Shown one piece after another: positions 17,706-25,791 of a DNA stretch of 64,000 bases; the stretch's first letter is position 1; every line of letters begins with the position of its first letter. The stretch covers positions 124,001 to 188,000 of the forward strand of contig CANRSX010000004.1 of the NCBI GenBank assembly GCA_947642555.1, in the 5' to 3' direction. The notes below the pieces were generated by a model. That model saw nothing but the letters and a program-made list of their open reading frames with translations, ran no database searches and was not told where the DNA came from. The position numbers and the translations under genes are program-made. This stretch comes from an uncultured Roseburia sp. GTDB lineage: Bacteria; Bacillota; Clostridia; Lachnospirales; Lachnospiraceae.

Positions 17706-18400
17706 CCTGCAAACTCCTCCATACATCTGCGGTAAGCCGCCACCGGGTCCGCAGCCTGCGTGATCGGCCTTCCGACCACAATATAATCCGATCCGAGCTC
17801 TTTTGCCCGCGCCGGCGTCGTCACGCGCTTCTGGTCGCCCACATCGCCGTCCGCAAAACGAACGCCCGGCGTAATGGTCAGAAACTTCGCCCCGCAGACC
17901 TCATGCACCTTCCCCGCCTCAAGCGGCGAGCAGACCACGCCGTCAAGCCCCGCTTCCATCGTATTCTTCGCATAGTGCATCACCGTCTGATCGATCGGCC
18001 GGTCGATCAGAAGCTCCCGACGCATCATCTCCTCGCTGGTGGAGGTCAGCTGCGTCACGGCGATTAACAGCGGCCTCGTGCCGTCCGGTCTGGTCAGTCC
18101 CTCTAACCCCGCCTGCATCATCGCCCGTGTCCCCGCCGCGTGAACGTTGCACATGTCCACATCCAGTCCGGAGAGCACCTTCATCGCTTTTTTTACCGTA
18201 TTCGGGATATCATGCAGCTTTAAATCCAGAAAAATCTTATGTCCCATCCCCTTGATCGTGCGCACGATCTCCGGGCCTTCCGCGTAAAAAAGCTCCATGC
18301 CGATCTTCACGAACGGCTTTTCCTCCTGAAACTTTCCCAAAAAGCCGGTCACTTCCTCTTTGCTGTTAAAATCGCATGCAATGATAACGTCTCTTCCCAT
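17702..18400 (-). CDS. pyrF: Orotidine 5'-phosphate decarboxylase
   Basis: 232 residues, group I type. It converts OMP to UMP, the last step of pyrimidine synthesis. The catalytic Lys-Asp cluster is in [13 protein letters not shown], the phosphate-binding motifs are VTQLTSTS and ITPGVRF, and [12 protein letters not shown] closes the barrel. Start 18400 ([11 protein letters not shown]) follows GGAGGAAGTG. It sits alone among transporters rather than with other pyr genes, 26 bases after the antiporter gene and overlapping TraX. Confidence 0.96.
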   Translation of the reverse strand: MGRDVIIACDFNSKEEVTGFLGKFQEEKPFVKIGMELFYAEGPEIVRTIKGMGHKIFLDLKLHDIPNTVKKAMKVLSGLDVDMCNVHAAGTRAMMQAGLEGLTRPDGTRPLLIAVTQLTSTSEEMMRRELLIDRPIDQTVMHYAKNTMEAGLDGVVCSPLEAGKVHEVCGAKFLTITPGVRFADGDVGDQKRVTTPARAKELGSDYIVVGRPITQAADPVAAYRRCMEEFAG

Positions 18401-18426
18401 CACTTCCTCCATTCTTTCTCGTTTTC

Positions 18427-19611
18427 CTATGCCGCGCATTCCCCTTTGTCTTTGGAATACAGTACCTTCAATATAATAGGCGTCGCAATCGACGATACGA
18501 TGATCAGCAGTATGACCGATGTAAAATATACCGGTGACAGCAGACCGGCGGAAAGCCCCTTCTGCGATACGATCAGCGCCACCTCGCCCCTTGTCATCAT
18601 CCCGACGCCGATTTTCAGCGAATCCAGCGAGTTAAACCTGCATAACCGCGCCATCAGCCCGCATCCGATCACCTTTGAAATCAGCCCGACAAGCACGAAC
18701 GCAATGGAAAAGATCAGAATTCCCACGCTCACGTTATCTACACTCGTCTTCAGCCCGATACTCGCAAAAAAGATCGGTCCGAAGATGATGTAGGAATTCG
18801 TATCCATTTTTTCCGCTATGTATTTGGAATCCCGGATTGAGCAGAGAATGATTCCGGCCACATAAGCGCCTGTGATATCCGCAATCCCGAAATACCGTTC
18901 CGCGATATACGCCATGGCGAGGCAGAACGCCAGCCCGGCAATGGGAATCCGCCTCGTATGCGGGTATCTGGTATCCACCATCTGAAAGATTTTGTAGCTG
19001 ATAAACCCGACCACAATCGCAAACACAAAGAACAGTACCGTATTGACCAGCACGGACAGCGGCTTTGAATCCGGACTCTTAAATCCAATTACAAAAGTAA
19101 GCACCACAATTCCGATTACATCGTCGATAATCGCTGCGCTTAAGATCGTCGTGCCGACCTTTCCTTTTATCTTCCCCATTTCTTTCAGCGACTCAACCGT
19201 AATGCTTACCGAGGTCGCCGTCAGGATCGTGCCGACAAACACCGCCTTATAAAAGCCCTCCGAGCCCCACGGTGAAGCGCCGTAAAACGCCATGTAAAGC
19301 AGCGCGCCGCAGCCTAGCGGAATAAATACGCCCGAGCAGGCGATCAGAACGGCAATCGGCCCTGTCTTTACCAGATCCTTTAAATCCGTCTCAAGTCCCG
19401 CGGAAAACATCAGCAGGATCACGCCGATCTCCGCCATCTGTGCGAGAAAATCAGACTGGTTCACCCATCCTAACACACTCGGGCCGATCAGCAGTCCTGC
19501 GATAATCTCTCCCACCACCTGCGGCGCCTTGCACTTTTTGGCTAAAATACCGCATATCTTTGCAGAAATAATAATAATTGCCAGATCTCTGAATACTAAA
19601 TATGACTCCAA
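18427..19611 (-). CDS. CPA2-type cation:proton antiporter
   Basis: 394 residues, about twelve membrane segments. Family motifs: [40 protein letters not shown] and the ion-binding region [15 protein letters not shown] containing the paired aspartates. These match the Na+/H+ or K+/H+ exchanger family; ion not determined. The start appears to be TTG at 19611 with AAGGA seven bases upstream. It heads the operon antiporter-pyrF-TraX-AI-2E family. No C-terminal TrkA-N domain is attached. Confidence 0.88.
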   Translation of the reverse strand: MESYLVFRDLAIIIISAKICGILAKKCKAPQVVGEIIAGLLIGPSVLGWVNQSDFLAQMAEIGVILLMFSAGLETDLKDLVKTGPIAVLIACSGVFIPLGCGALLYMAFYGASPWGSEGFYKAVFVGTILTATSVSITVESLKEMGKIKGKVGTTILSAAIIDDVIGIVVLTFVIGFKSPDSKPLSVLVNTVLFFVFAIVVGFISYKIFQMVDTRYPHTRRIPIAGLAFCLAMAYIAERYFGIADITGAYVAGIILCSIRDSKYIAEKMDTNSYIIFGPIFFASIGLKTSVDNVSVGILIFSIAFVLVGLISKVIGCGLMARLCRFNSLDSLKIGVGMMTRGEVALIVSQKGLSAGLLSPVYFTSVILLIIVSSIATPIILKVLYSKDKGECAA

Positions 19612-19717
19612 CTTTCATTCCTTCTTTCCTTATCTCTGTGATCTGATTCAGATTCCACTGGCTATTTTATCTCCCGTTTCTGATTTTGTCAATAAAGTAC
19701 CATTCTTCCTTTTTATG

Positions 19718-22174
19718 TCACTCCACAGACAGATCGATCCAGATCACCGGGCGGATTCCGATCGTCTCGTTGCGGATGTCCGTCCCTGCGTACCGGATCA
19801 CCCCGTTGCTGTCAATATACGCAGCTTTATTCCTCTCCTCGCCGGGTGAACGAAGCCACCAGCCATTGTACGTCTCATTCAGTTCTTTTTTTCTCTGTCC
19901 CCGCACATAAGAGCTGTTCGCTGCCTGCCGTGCATCTATGGTGTCAAAATACGATCTGGCCTCGCTGATGCACAGAAGAAATACGTGATCGACCGTATCA
20001 TTTCCCCCGGTCATTCCATAACTGCTGTTAATCGGGTTTTTCAGGCTTGTCTCCAGTATCTTCGCCTGTTCCTCCCCGTCAAACGCCTCCTCATAAAAGG
20101 TTTCGTTCAGCCACCGGCGCAGGGACGATGAACTCCATGTGGCAGTTGCTCCATAATGATACTGTCCCACATCCACGCAGTCCCTGCTGATCAGCAGCAG
20201 CATGGCGCCTTCCCTTTTCAGCACAATCCACTGCGTCGATCCATGATAATTTCCGAACTGATAGAGATCCCCCGGTTCGATCTGGCTGACCTGATCATAA
20301 AGCTTGTCCCCGTAAAGCTTCCGGTAGCATAGTTCGAGCTGCTTCTCACTGTCTCTGTAAGTGCCCAGCTCCCGGAATTCCGCCGCGGCTTCTGCATAGT
20401 CCCCGCGCTCATACAGATCGGCAGCCGAGCGGTACAGTGCGGGCGATCCTGCGACAGCAGAATAAATCACGGTAAATACAATAATGGCTGCGATAAAGAC
20501 GGCGCCTCCCACCACAAACCGGAAGGTGTTTTTCTGAAGCATCTCCTCCCGCTCTATGGCGGCCAGGCGGCGCTCCTCTGCCCGCTGCTCTTCCTCCAGC
20601 CTCACGCGTTCCCGTTCCGCTTTCAACCGGGCGATTTTTTCCTGACACACGCTGATCTGTCCGGCGGCATCCGCCCAGTCCGGGATCAGCCGGAATTTGC
20701 GCAGCGCCTCCTCATAGGTTCCCTCCAGGCTGCCCGCCCTGCGCATCAGATCCATGGCATCCAGATAGATCGCCTCCTTGCGGCAGGTCTCCGACTTTTC
20801 CTGACATATCTCTTTCCATTTTACGGCGTCCTTATATGCTCCCAGCCCGTCAAACGCACTCGCAGCTACCCAGTATTCCCCCTGGTTCTGCGCAGATTTC
20901 ATCTTACTTACGGCCTCTGCATAGGCTTCTTCCATCCGGGCATTTTCGTTGCGGATACTGATTTCGCTGTTATACCGGATCAGTTCCGCCTTTAAGGCCT
21001 CGTCGCCAAACCGAAGCACCTTTCGATAGCTGTTACAGGAATCAAAGGGCTCCTTACAGTCCGCGAGCTGCCTTTTCTCATGAACCTTAAGCTCCGCCAT
21101 CAGTTTGCCGAGATATGCCGCCGCACATTCCGGATCCTGGTCGAGCACGCGCTCGCAGTACTCGTCCGCATCCTCCCACTCGCCGTCCTCCAGGAACAGG
21201 AAGACCCGCTTCAGCAGCGGAGCCGTATCCGTGCTGCCGCCATTGATCACAATCCGCTCCCGCACAGGCGCATCTGGCGCCTCCTCCGCCATCAGCTTGC
21301 GGATCCCCCGGACCAGATCCTGCATAAACCCGAGCTTTGACATGTCCTGGGCCTGCAGATGTGAAAATTCCTCCGGCAGATCGTAGGGATCCATATCCCG
21401 GTATGCGGGGATCAGCGTCTTCTCCGCCCCCTCCCGGATCAGCGTCAGATACCGGCTCCACTCGTTCCTGACCCAGGCCGCGTTAAAATGCTCTGCCTTC
21501 GTCCCAACCACAACCATCACCTTTGCGCTCATAAGCGCGGCAAATATGTACGGTTCATAGGCCCGTCCCAGCTTATCCTCCAGGGTGATCCGGGAGAAAA
21601 AGACCCGGAAGCCCTCCTCCGTCAGCTCATAGTACAGGTCCGTGGCGAGCACGCTGTCCGGCGTCCGTTTTCCGTTTCCATCCGTCTCCTTATAGCAGAT
21701 AAATACGTCAAAGGGCTCTTCCTCCTGCGAGATCGCAAGGATCTCCTTCTGGATCTCATTGATCGCCTCCGCCTGCTCCCGGTAAATCTCCCGCTGCACG
21801 TTATCCGCATGCTGTATCGCAGACTCATAGTCCGCATCGTCAAAGATCGACGTATACTGCAGTCGGTTCACGGTCGGCACGCGCCGGTGTGTGCCGGGAT
21901 CCTCCACATATTCGATACCGTAGCGGCAGAGCGCCAGCGACCAGTATGCCTCCGCATCCGCGCTGTCCTCATTCAGAATCTGCTCGTAGAGCCGCATCGC
22001 CTTGTCAAATTCACCGTTCCGCCGGAAATGATCCGCCCGGTCATACAGATTCCGCCTCCGCTCATCGCTTAACCTGGGGATCGTCTGCCTTACCCCGCAG
22101 CTGTCACAGACCGCAACCGTATCCCCCTGACCAAACTCCAGCGTGCCACCGCACATCTTACATTTGAATACCAT
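19718..22174 (-). CDS. Zinc-ribbon/TPR/TIR/DUF6273 multidomain protein
   Basis: 818 residues. Order: zinc ribbon at 5-26 (CKMCGG, CDSCG); TPR-like helices ~40-85; TIR domain ~155-290 starting FDVFICYKETDGNGKRTPDS and containing FRVFFSRITLEDKL then GRAYEPYIFAAL, where Glu207 aligns with the NADase glutamate of SARM1-type TIRs; further TPR/coiled-coil helices; one membrane segment near 560-585; a DUF6273 domain ~660-815 (GDLYQFGNYHGSTQWIVLKR to WWLRSPGEE and IGIRPVIWIDL). Start 22174 follows GAGGAGGAG. It is 45 bases downstream of the SPFH gene, so co-transcribed. A sensor or effector in stress or phage response is plausible; not shown. Confidence 0.8.
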   Translation of the reverse strand: MVFKCKMCGGTLEFGQGDTVAVCDSCGVRQTIPRLSDERRRNLYDRADHFRRNGEFDKAMRLYEQILNEDSADAEAYWSLALCRYGIEYVEDPGTHRRVPTVNRLQYTSIFDDADYESAIQHADNVQREIYREQAEAINEIQKEILAISQEEEPFDVFICYKETDGNGKRTPDSVLATDLYYELTEEGFRVFFSRITLEDKLGRAYEPYIFAALMSAKVMVVVGTKAEHFNAAWVRNEWSRYLTLIREGAEKTLIPAYRDMDPYDLPEEFSHLQAQDMSKLGFMQDLVRGIRKLMAEEAPDAPVRERIVINGGSTDTAPLLKRVFLFLEDGEWEDADEYCERVLDQDPECAAAYLGKLMAELKVHEKRQLADCKEPFDSCNSYRKVLRFGDEALKAELIRYNSEISIRNENARMEEAYAEAVSKMKSAQNQGEYWVAASAFDGLGAYKDAVKWKEICQEKSETCRKEAIYLDAMDLMRRAGSLEGTYEEALRKFRLIPDWADAAGQISVCQEKIARLKAERERVRLEEEQRAEERRLAAIEREEMLQKNTFRFVVGGAVFIAAIIVFTVIYSAVAGSPALYRSAADLYERGDYAEAAAEFRELGTYRDSEKQLELCYRKLYGDKLYDQVSQIEPGDLYQFGNYHGSTQWIVLKREGAMLLLISRDCVDVGQYHYGATATWSSSSLRRWLNETFYEEAFDGEEQAKILETSLKNPINSSYGMTGGNDTVDHVFLLCISEARSYFDTIDARQAANSSYVRGQRKKELNETYNGWWLRSPGEERNKAAYIDSNGVIRYAGTDIRNETIGIRPVIWIDLSVE

Positions 22175-22219
22175 CAACGGCTCCTCCTCTGCCTTACTGT
22201 CCTGGTCCCGCACTATATA

Positions 22220-23230
22220 TTAAGAAAGCCTCGCGCCGCACTCCATACAGAACTTCGCGCCTTCCGGCATTTTTTTCCCGCACTGCGGGCAGGCCGGTTC
22301 GAATTTACAGCCGCATTCCACACAGAACTTTCCCCTGACAACCGTTTTCCCGCAGGAGGGGCATACCACCTCATCTGCCGCAGCCGCCTGGCCGCTCTCC
22401 TTAGCGCAGGTATCCCCTTCCTGCCCGCGGCACACCGCCTGCGCCCTGGCATCGAGCATCACCTTCTGCGCCTTTGTCTGCGCGTCGATCAGTTCCGTCT
22501 GCTGGCGCAGCTTTGCCTCCGCGATGTCCGCATACTGGCGGAAATGCAGCTCTTTAAACTTCTCATACTGACGCTCCCCCTCCGGTTTCGCGACATTCGT
22601 CACAAAAAACCGCTCCAGTGCAATCCCGTAATCCGCAAAATCGGGGATCAGCATCCCGCGCAGCTCCTCGGAAAAGGTCATCAGCATCCCGTCGATCTCA
22701 AAGATACTGATCGCATCCGCTTTCATCACCTGGGCAATATAGGTTTTGATCTTTGTCATCAGAAGGGCGCGGAAATACTCTGTCAGCCGCTGGCGGCTTA
22801 AATCGCGGTCCGTCCCCACCAGCTTTGAAATCGCAAGACAACTGTCTTCCACGCGCAGCGTCATCTCCCCGGAGGCTCCGATGGAAACCGGAAATCCATA
22901 TACCGGCTCCACATACTCCACCCTGGAATCCGTTCCCCATTTCATGGACATCTGTTCCGACCGGCTGATAAAATAAATCTCGCAGTGTAACGGCGCATTT
23001 TGTCCGGGTATAAAGCGCAGGACCCGGCCGGATGCGGGCATACCTCCCGTTTGGTGCCCATACCGCCCGGGCCCAAGCAGTTCGAGGATCTCTCCGTTCC
23101 CGTAAAAGACCGCCTCCTGGTTCTCACGTACGATCAGCTGTGTCTGCCGGTCAAATTCCTCACAGGGATGCTTCCATATTAAGGTATGATGATCGCCCTC
23201 ATACTGAATCGTTTTTGCTGTCTGTGTCAT
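22220..23230 (-). CDS. SPFH-domain protein with C-terminal double zinc ribbon
   Basis: 336 residues. The N-terminal ~80 residues resemble YdjI-like virion-core/SPFH proteins (TLIWKHPCEEF, then an AVFYGNGE motif), followed by an SPFH core and a coiled stretch (YADIAEAKLRQQTELIDAQT). The tail has two zinc ribbons: CPSCGKTV...CVECGC and CPQCGKKM...CMECGARL. Such proteins organise membrane microdomains or respond to envelope stress. Start 23230 follows GGAGGTATCT. A good promoter lies at 23259-23286. It heads a two-gene operon with the TIR protein. Confidence 0.8.
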   Translation of the reverse strand: MTQTAKTIQYEGDHHTLIWKHPCEEFDRQTQLIVRENQEAVFYGNGEILELLGPGRYGHQTGGMPASGRVLRFIPGQNAPLHCEIYFISRSEQMSMKWGTDSRVEYVEPVYGFPVSIGASGEMTLRVEDSCLAISKLVGTDRDLSRQRLTEYFRALLMTKIKTYIAQVMKADAISIFEIDGMLMTFSEELRGMLIPDFADYGIALERFFVTNVAKPEGERQYEKFKELHFRQYADIAEAKLRQQTELIDAQTKAQKVMLDARAQAVCRGQEGDTCAKESGQAAAADEVVCPSCGKTVVRGKFCVECGCKFEPACPQCGKKMPEGAKFCMECGARLS

Positions 23231-23258
23231 AGATACCTCCCCTGTCCTTTCTGATTCT

Positions 23259-23286
23259 ATTATAACAGATTTTGATGCTTTTACAA
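23259..23286 (-). promoter_or_regulatory. Promoter of the SPFH-TIR operon
   Basis: Minus strand TTGTAA (23286-23281), 16-base spacer ending TGT, TATAAT (23264-23259): an extended -10 promoter about 30 bases before the SPFH gene, divergent from the two-component genes. Confidence 0.7.
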
Positions 23287-23301
23287 TTGCCCGCGCGATT
23301 C

Positions 23302-23330
23302 TTGAACTCAATGTGAAAAAATGATAAGAT
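23302..23330 (+). promoter_or_regulatory. Promoter of the first two-component system
   Basis: TTGAAC (23302-23307), 17-base spacer, TAAGAT (23325-23330), about 35 bases before the response regulator start. Confidence 0.6.
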
Positions 23331-23363
23331 AAAGGCACACAGGAAGCCGGGAGGCAGGATGAC

Positions 23364-24053
23364 ATGAGAATTTTAGTGGTAGAGGACGACCTGGCGTTAA
23401 GCGCCGGGCTTTGCTTTGAGCTGGACAGCAGCGGTTATCTCACGGTCGCTGCCTACAATTGCAGAAAGGCGGAACAGCTGATCCGGACCGATCCCTTTGA
23501 CCTGGTCCTTCTAGATGTGAACCTGCCGGACGGAAACGGCTTTGACCTGTGCCGTACCATAAAGCAGGCACACCCGGACCTGCCGGTGATATTTTTAACT
23601 GCCAATGACCTGGAATCCGATGTGCTCAAAGGCTTTGACCTGGGTGCAGAGGACTATGTGACCAAGCCTTTTCAAATGCAGATCCTGCTGCGCCGTGTGG
23701 CGGCCCGGCTGCGCAGAGCCGGTAGCGCTGCGGCAGCGACACCGGCCGAACAGTGGAGCGACGGCTTCCTGACCCTGGATTTCTCCGCCCTGACCGCCCT
23801 GCGGGGGGAGGAAAAACTGCCCATCACGCCCAACGAATACAAACTGCTGCGCGCGCTGACCGAACACGCGGGAAAGATCCTCACCCGGCAGATTTTGCTG
23901 GAAAAGCTGTGGGACAGCGGCGGAAATTTTATCGATGACCACACCCTCACCGTGACGATGAACCGGCTGCGCGCCAAGATCGAGGACGAATCCCACGTCT
24001 ACATTCAGACGGTCCGGGGGATGGGGTACATCTGGAAAGGAGTTCCCCGATGA
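23364..24053 (+). CDS. OmpR/PhoB-family response regulator
   Basis: 229 residues. Receiver domain 1-115 with acidic pocket VVEDD, phospho-acceptor Asp51 in LVLLDVNLPDGNG, Thr in PVIFLTAND and Lys in DYVTKPF. C-terminal winged helix ~125-225 with the LTPNEYKLLRALTEH-like helix and TVRGMGYIW wing. Its stop overlaps the histidine kinase start (ATGA). It is followed by two ABC modules, so it probably controls them, in the manner of BceRS-type antimicrobial peptide sensing systems. Confidence 0.93.
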   Translation: MRILVVEDDLALSAGLCFELDSSGYLTVAAYNCRKAEQLIRTDPFDLVLLDVNLPDGNGFDLCRTIKQAHPDLPVIFLTANDLESDVLKGFDLGAEDYVTKPFQMQILLRRVAARLRRAGSAAAATPAEQWSDGFLTLDFSALTALRGEEKLPITPNEYKLLRALTEHAGKILTRQILLEKLWDSGGNFIDDHTLTVTMNRLRAKIEDESHVYIQTVRGMGYIWKGVPR

Positions 24054-25072
24054 AAAACCGGCTGTCTGGCATCACTGGCATCGCCCTCCTCGCAGGATCT
24101 CTCGGTCTTATGGCAGCGCTGCTCTTTATCCTGTGGGAATCTGTTCCGAAGGCATCGGTCCGGTACGGCATACTGGCATTGTGCGCCGGTATCTTCCTGA
24201 CCGCCGGCTTATGGATTGCCCTGCAGCGGCATCAGATCCGGCAGTTTGCAGACGACATCTGCGAGACATTTGACGCTGCCATTGCAGGCCGCAGGCCAGA
24301 ACTGCTTCACCCCTATGAGGATTCCCTGACCGCAAAGGTGCAGGGAAAACTGCTGCAGTATTATGATGTGATGCACGAGGAACATCTGCAGAGCCAGCGG
24401 GAGAAACAGACCTTACACGGCCTGGTCAGCGATATCTCGCATCAGGTGAAAACGCCGGTGGCCAACCTGAAGCTCTATACCGGTATTCTGAAACGCCCTG
24501 ATCTTCCGGCGGAAAAACGGGAGCTGTTTTTCCATACCATGGACGCCCAGGTCAGCCGGCTGGATTTTCTGATGCAGTCTCTGATCAAACTGTCGCGGCT
24601 GGAAACCGGCACCTTTACCTTAAACCCGGTCAAAACCCGCCTGAGCGATACCATTGCACAGGCCATGGACACCGTATGGGCAAAAGCGGAGCAGAAACAG
24701 ATCGAACTGTCGGCTGCGTGTGACGGAGGGATCACGGTGCAGCATGACCCGAAGTGGACGGCGGAAGCCCTCGGAAACATTTTAGATAACGCGGTCAAGT
24801 ACACCCCCGCAGGCGGACAGGTCTCCATCACGGTGCGCCCCTGGCAGTTTTATACCCGCATCGATATCTCCGATACCGGCATCGGAATTCCGGAGGAGCA
24901 TTACAACGATGTATTTCAACGGTTTTACCGGGCAGAGGAGGTCGCCGCGGAGGAAGGCGTCGGCCTCGGCCTTTCCCTGGCAAACGGAATCATCACCCGG
25001 CAGAAGGGATATATCAGCGTGAAATCCAAAGTCGGGGAAGGCACCACCTTTTCCGTCTACCTGCTCAGTTAA
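24050..25072 (+). CDS. Sensor histidine kinase, intramembrane-sensing type
   Basis: 340 residues. Two membrane helices (7-29 and 38-58) are separated by only about nine residues, so there is no real sensing domain outside; this is the layout of BceS/LiaS-like kinases that rely on an ABC transporter for sensing. H-box His131 in SDISHQVKTPVANL; N-box NILDNAVKYTP; G boxes DISDTGIGIPEEHY and VGLGLSLANG. Start overlaps the regulator stop. Downstream ABC genes fit a transporter-coupled sensor. Confidence 0.92.
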   Translation: MKNRLSGITGIALLAGSLGLMAALLFILWESVPKASVRYGILALCAGIFLTAGLWIALQRHQIRQFADDICETFDAAIAGRRPELLHPYEDSLTAKVQGKLLQYYDVMHEEHLQSQREKQTLHGLVSDISHQVKTPVANLKLYTGILKRPDLPAEKRELFFHTMDAQVSRLDFLMQSLIKLSRLETGTFTLNPVKTRLSDTIAQAMDTVWAKAEQKQIELSAACDGGITVQHDPKWTAEALGNILDNAVKYTPAGGQVSITVRPWQFYTRIDISDTGIGIPEEHYNDVFQRFYRAEEVAAEEGVGLGLSLANGIITRQKGYISVKSKVGEGTTFSVYLLS

Positions 25073-25110
25073 GCCTGTTCCTTCTATAATAAGATACGGA
25101 GTATTCACAC

Positions 25111-25776
25111 ATGGACATCATAACCGTACATCATCTGTATAAAACCTTCGGCAAAGGCGAAAATGCCGTACACGCGTTAAACGGCGTTGACCTTTCCATT
25201 GAAAAAGGAAGCTTTACCGCCATCATCGGCGCCTCCGGCTCCGGAAAGACCACGCTGTTTCACATGATCGGCGGGCTGGATACCCCCGATGAGGGAGAAA
25301 TCCTTGTGGACGGCATCCGTTTATCCGGTCTGAAAGAAAAGGAGCTGGCGGTGTATCGCCGCAGTAAGGTCGGTTTTGTCTATCAGAGCTTCAACCTGGT
25401 TCCCACCCTCACCGTCAGGGAAAATATCATGTTCCCCTTAAGCCTTGCGGGGACTACGCCCGATCCGTCTTTTTTTGCGGAAATGACAGAGCTTCTCCAA
25501 TTGAAGGAAAGGCTGGATGCCTTCCCGCAGGAGCTTTCCGGGGGCGGCCAGCAGCGGGTGGCGATTGCGCGGGCGCTGATCGCAAAGCCTTCCATCCTGC
25601 TGGCGGACGAGCCTACCGGAAACCTGGACTCCAAAAGCGGCCAGAATGTGCTGGGCCTGCTGAAGCTCTCGGTGGAAACCTGGCATCAGACACTGGTGAT
25701 GATCACCCACAACCTTGAGATCGCCCAGATGGCCCACCGGGTGATCCGCATGGAAGACGGCCGTATTCACGGGTAA
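25111..25776 (+). CDS. ABC transporter ATP-binding protein, MacB/BceA type (module 1)
   Basis: 221 residues. Walker A GASGSGKTT (40-48), Q-loop FVYQSFNLVPTLTVREN, Walker B ILLADEPTGNLDS and H-loop MITHN are normal. The ABC signature reads LSGGGQQR instead of LSGGQQQR, i.e. Gly replaces the conserved Gln at its fifth position; module 2 keeps the standard form. It powers the FtsX-type permease encoded 15 bases downstream. Expected to export or remove peptides or lipids from the outer leaflet. Confidence 0.92.
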   Translation: MDIITVHHLYKTFGKGENAVHALNGVDLSIEKGSFTAIIGASGSGKTTLFHMIGGLDTPDEGEILVDGIRLSGLKEKELAVYRRSKVGFVYQSFNLVPTLTVRENIMFPLSLAGTTPDPSFFAEMTELLQLKERLDAFPQELSGGGQQRVAIARALIAKPSILLADEPTGNLDSKSGQNVLGLLKLSVETWHQTLVMITHNLEIAQMAHRVIRMEDGRIHG

Positions 25777-25791
25777 GCAGGAGGAAGGGGC

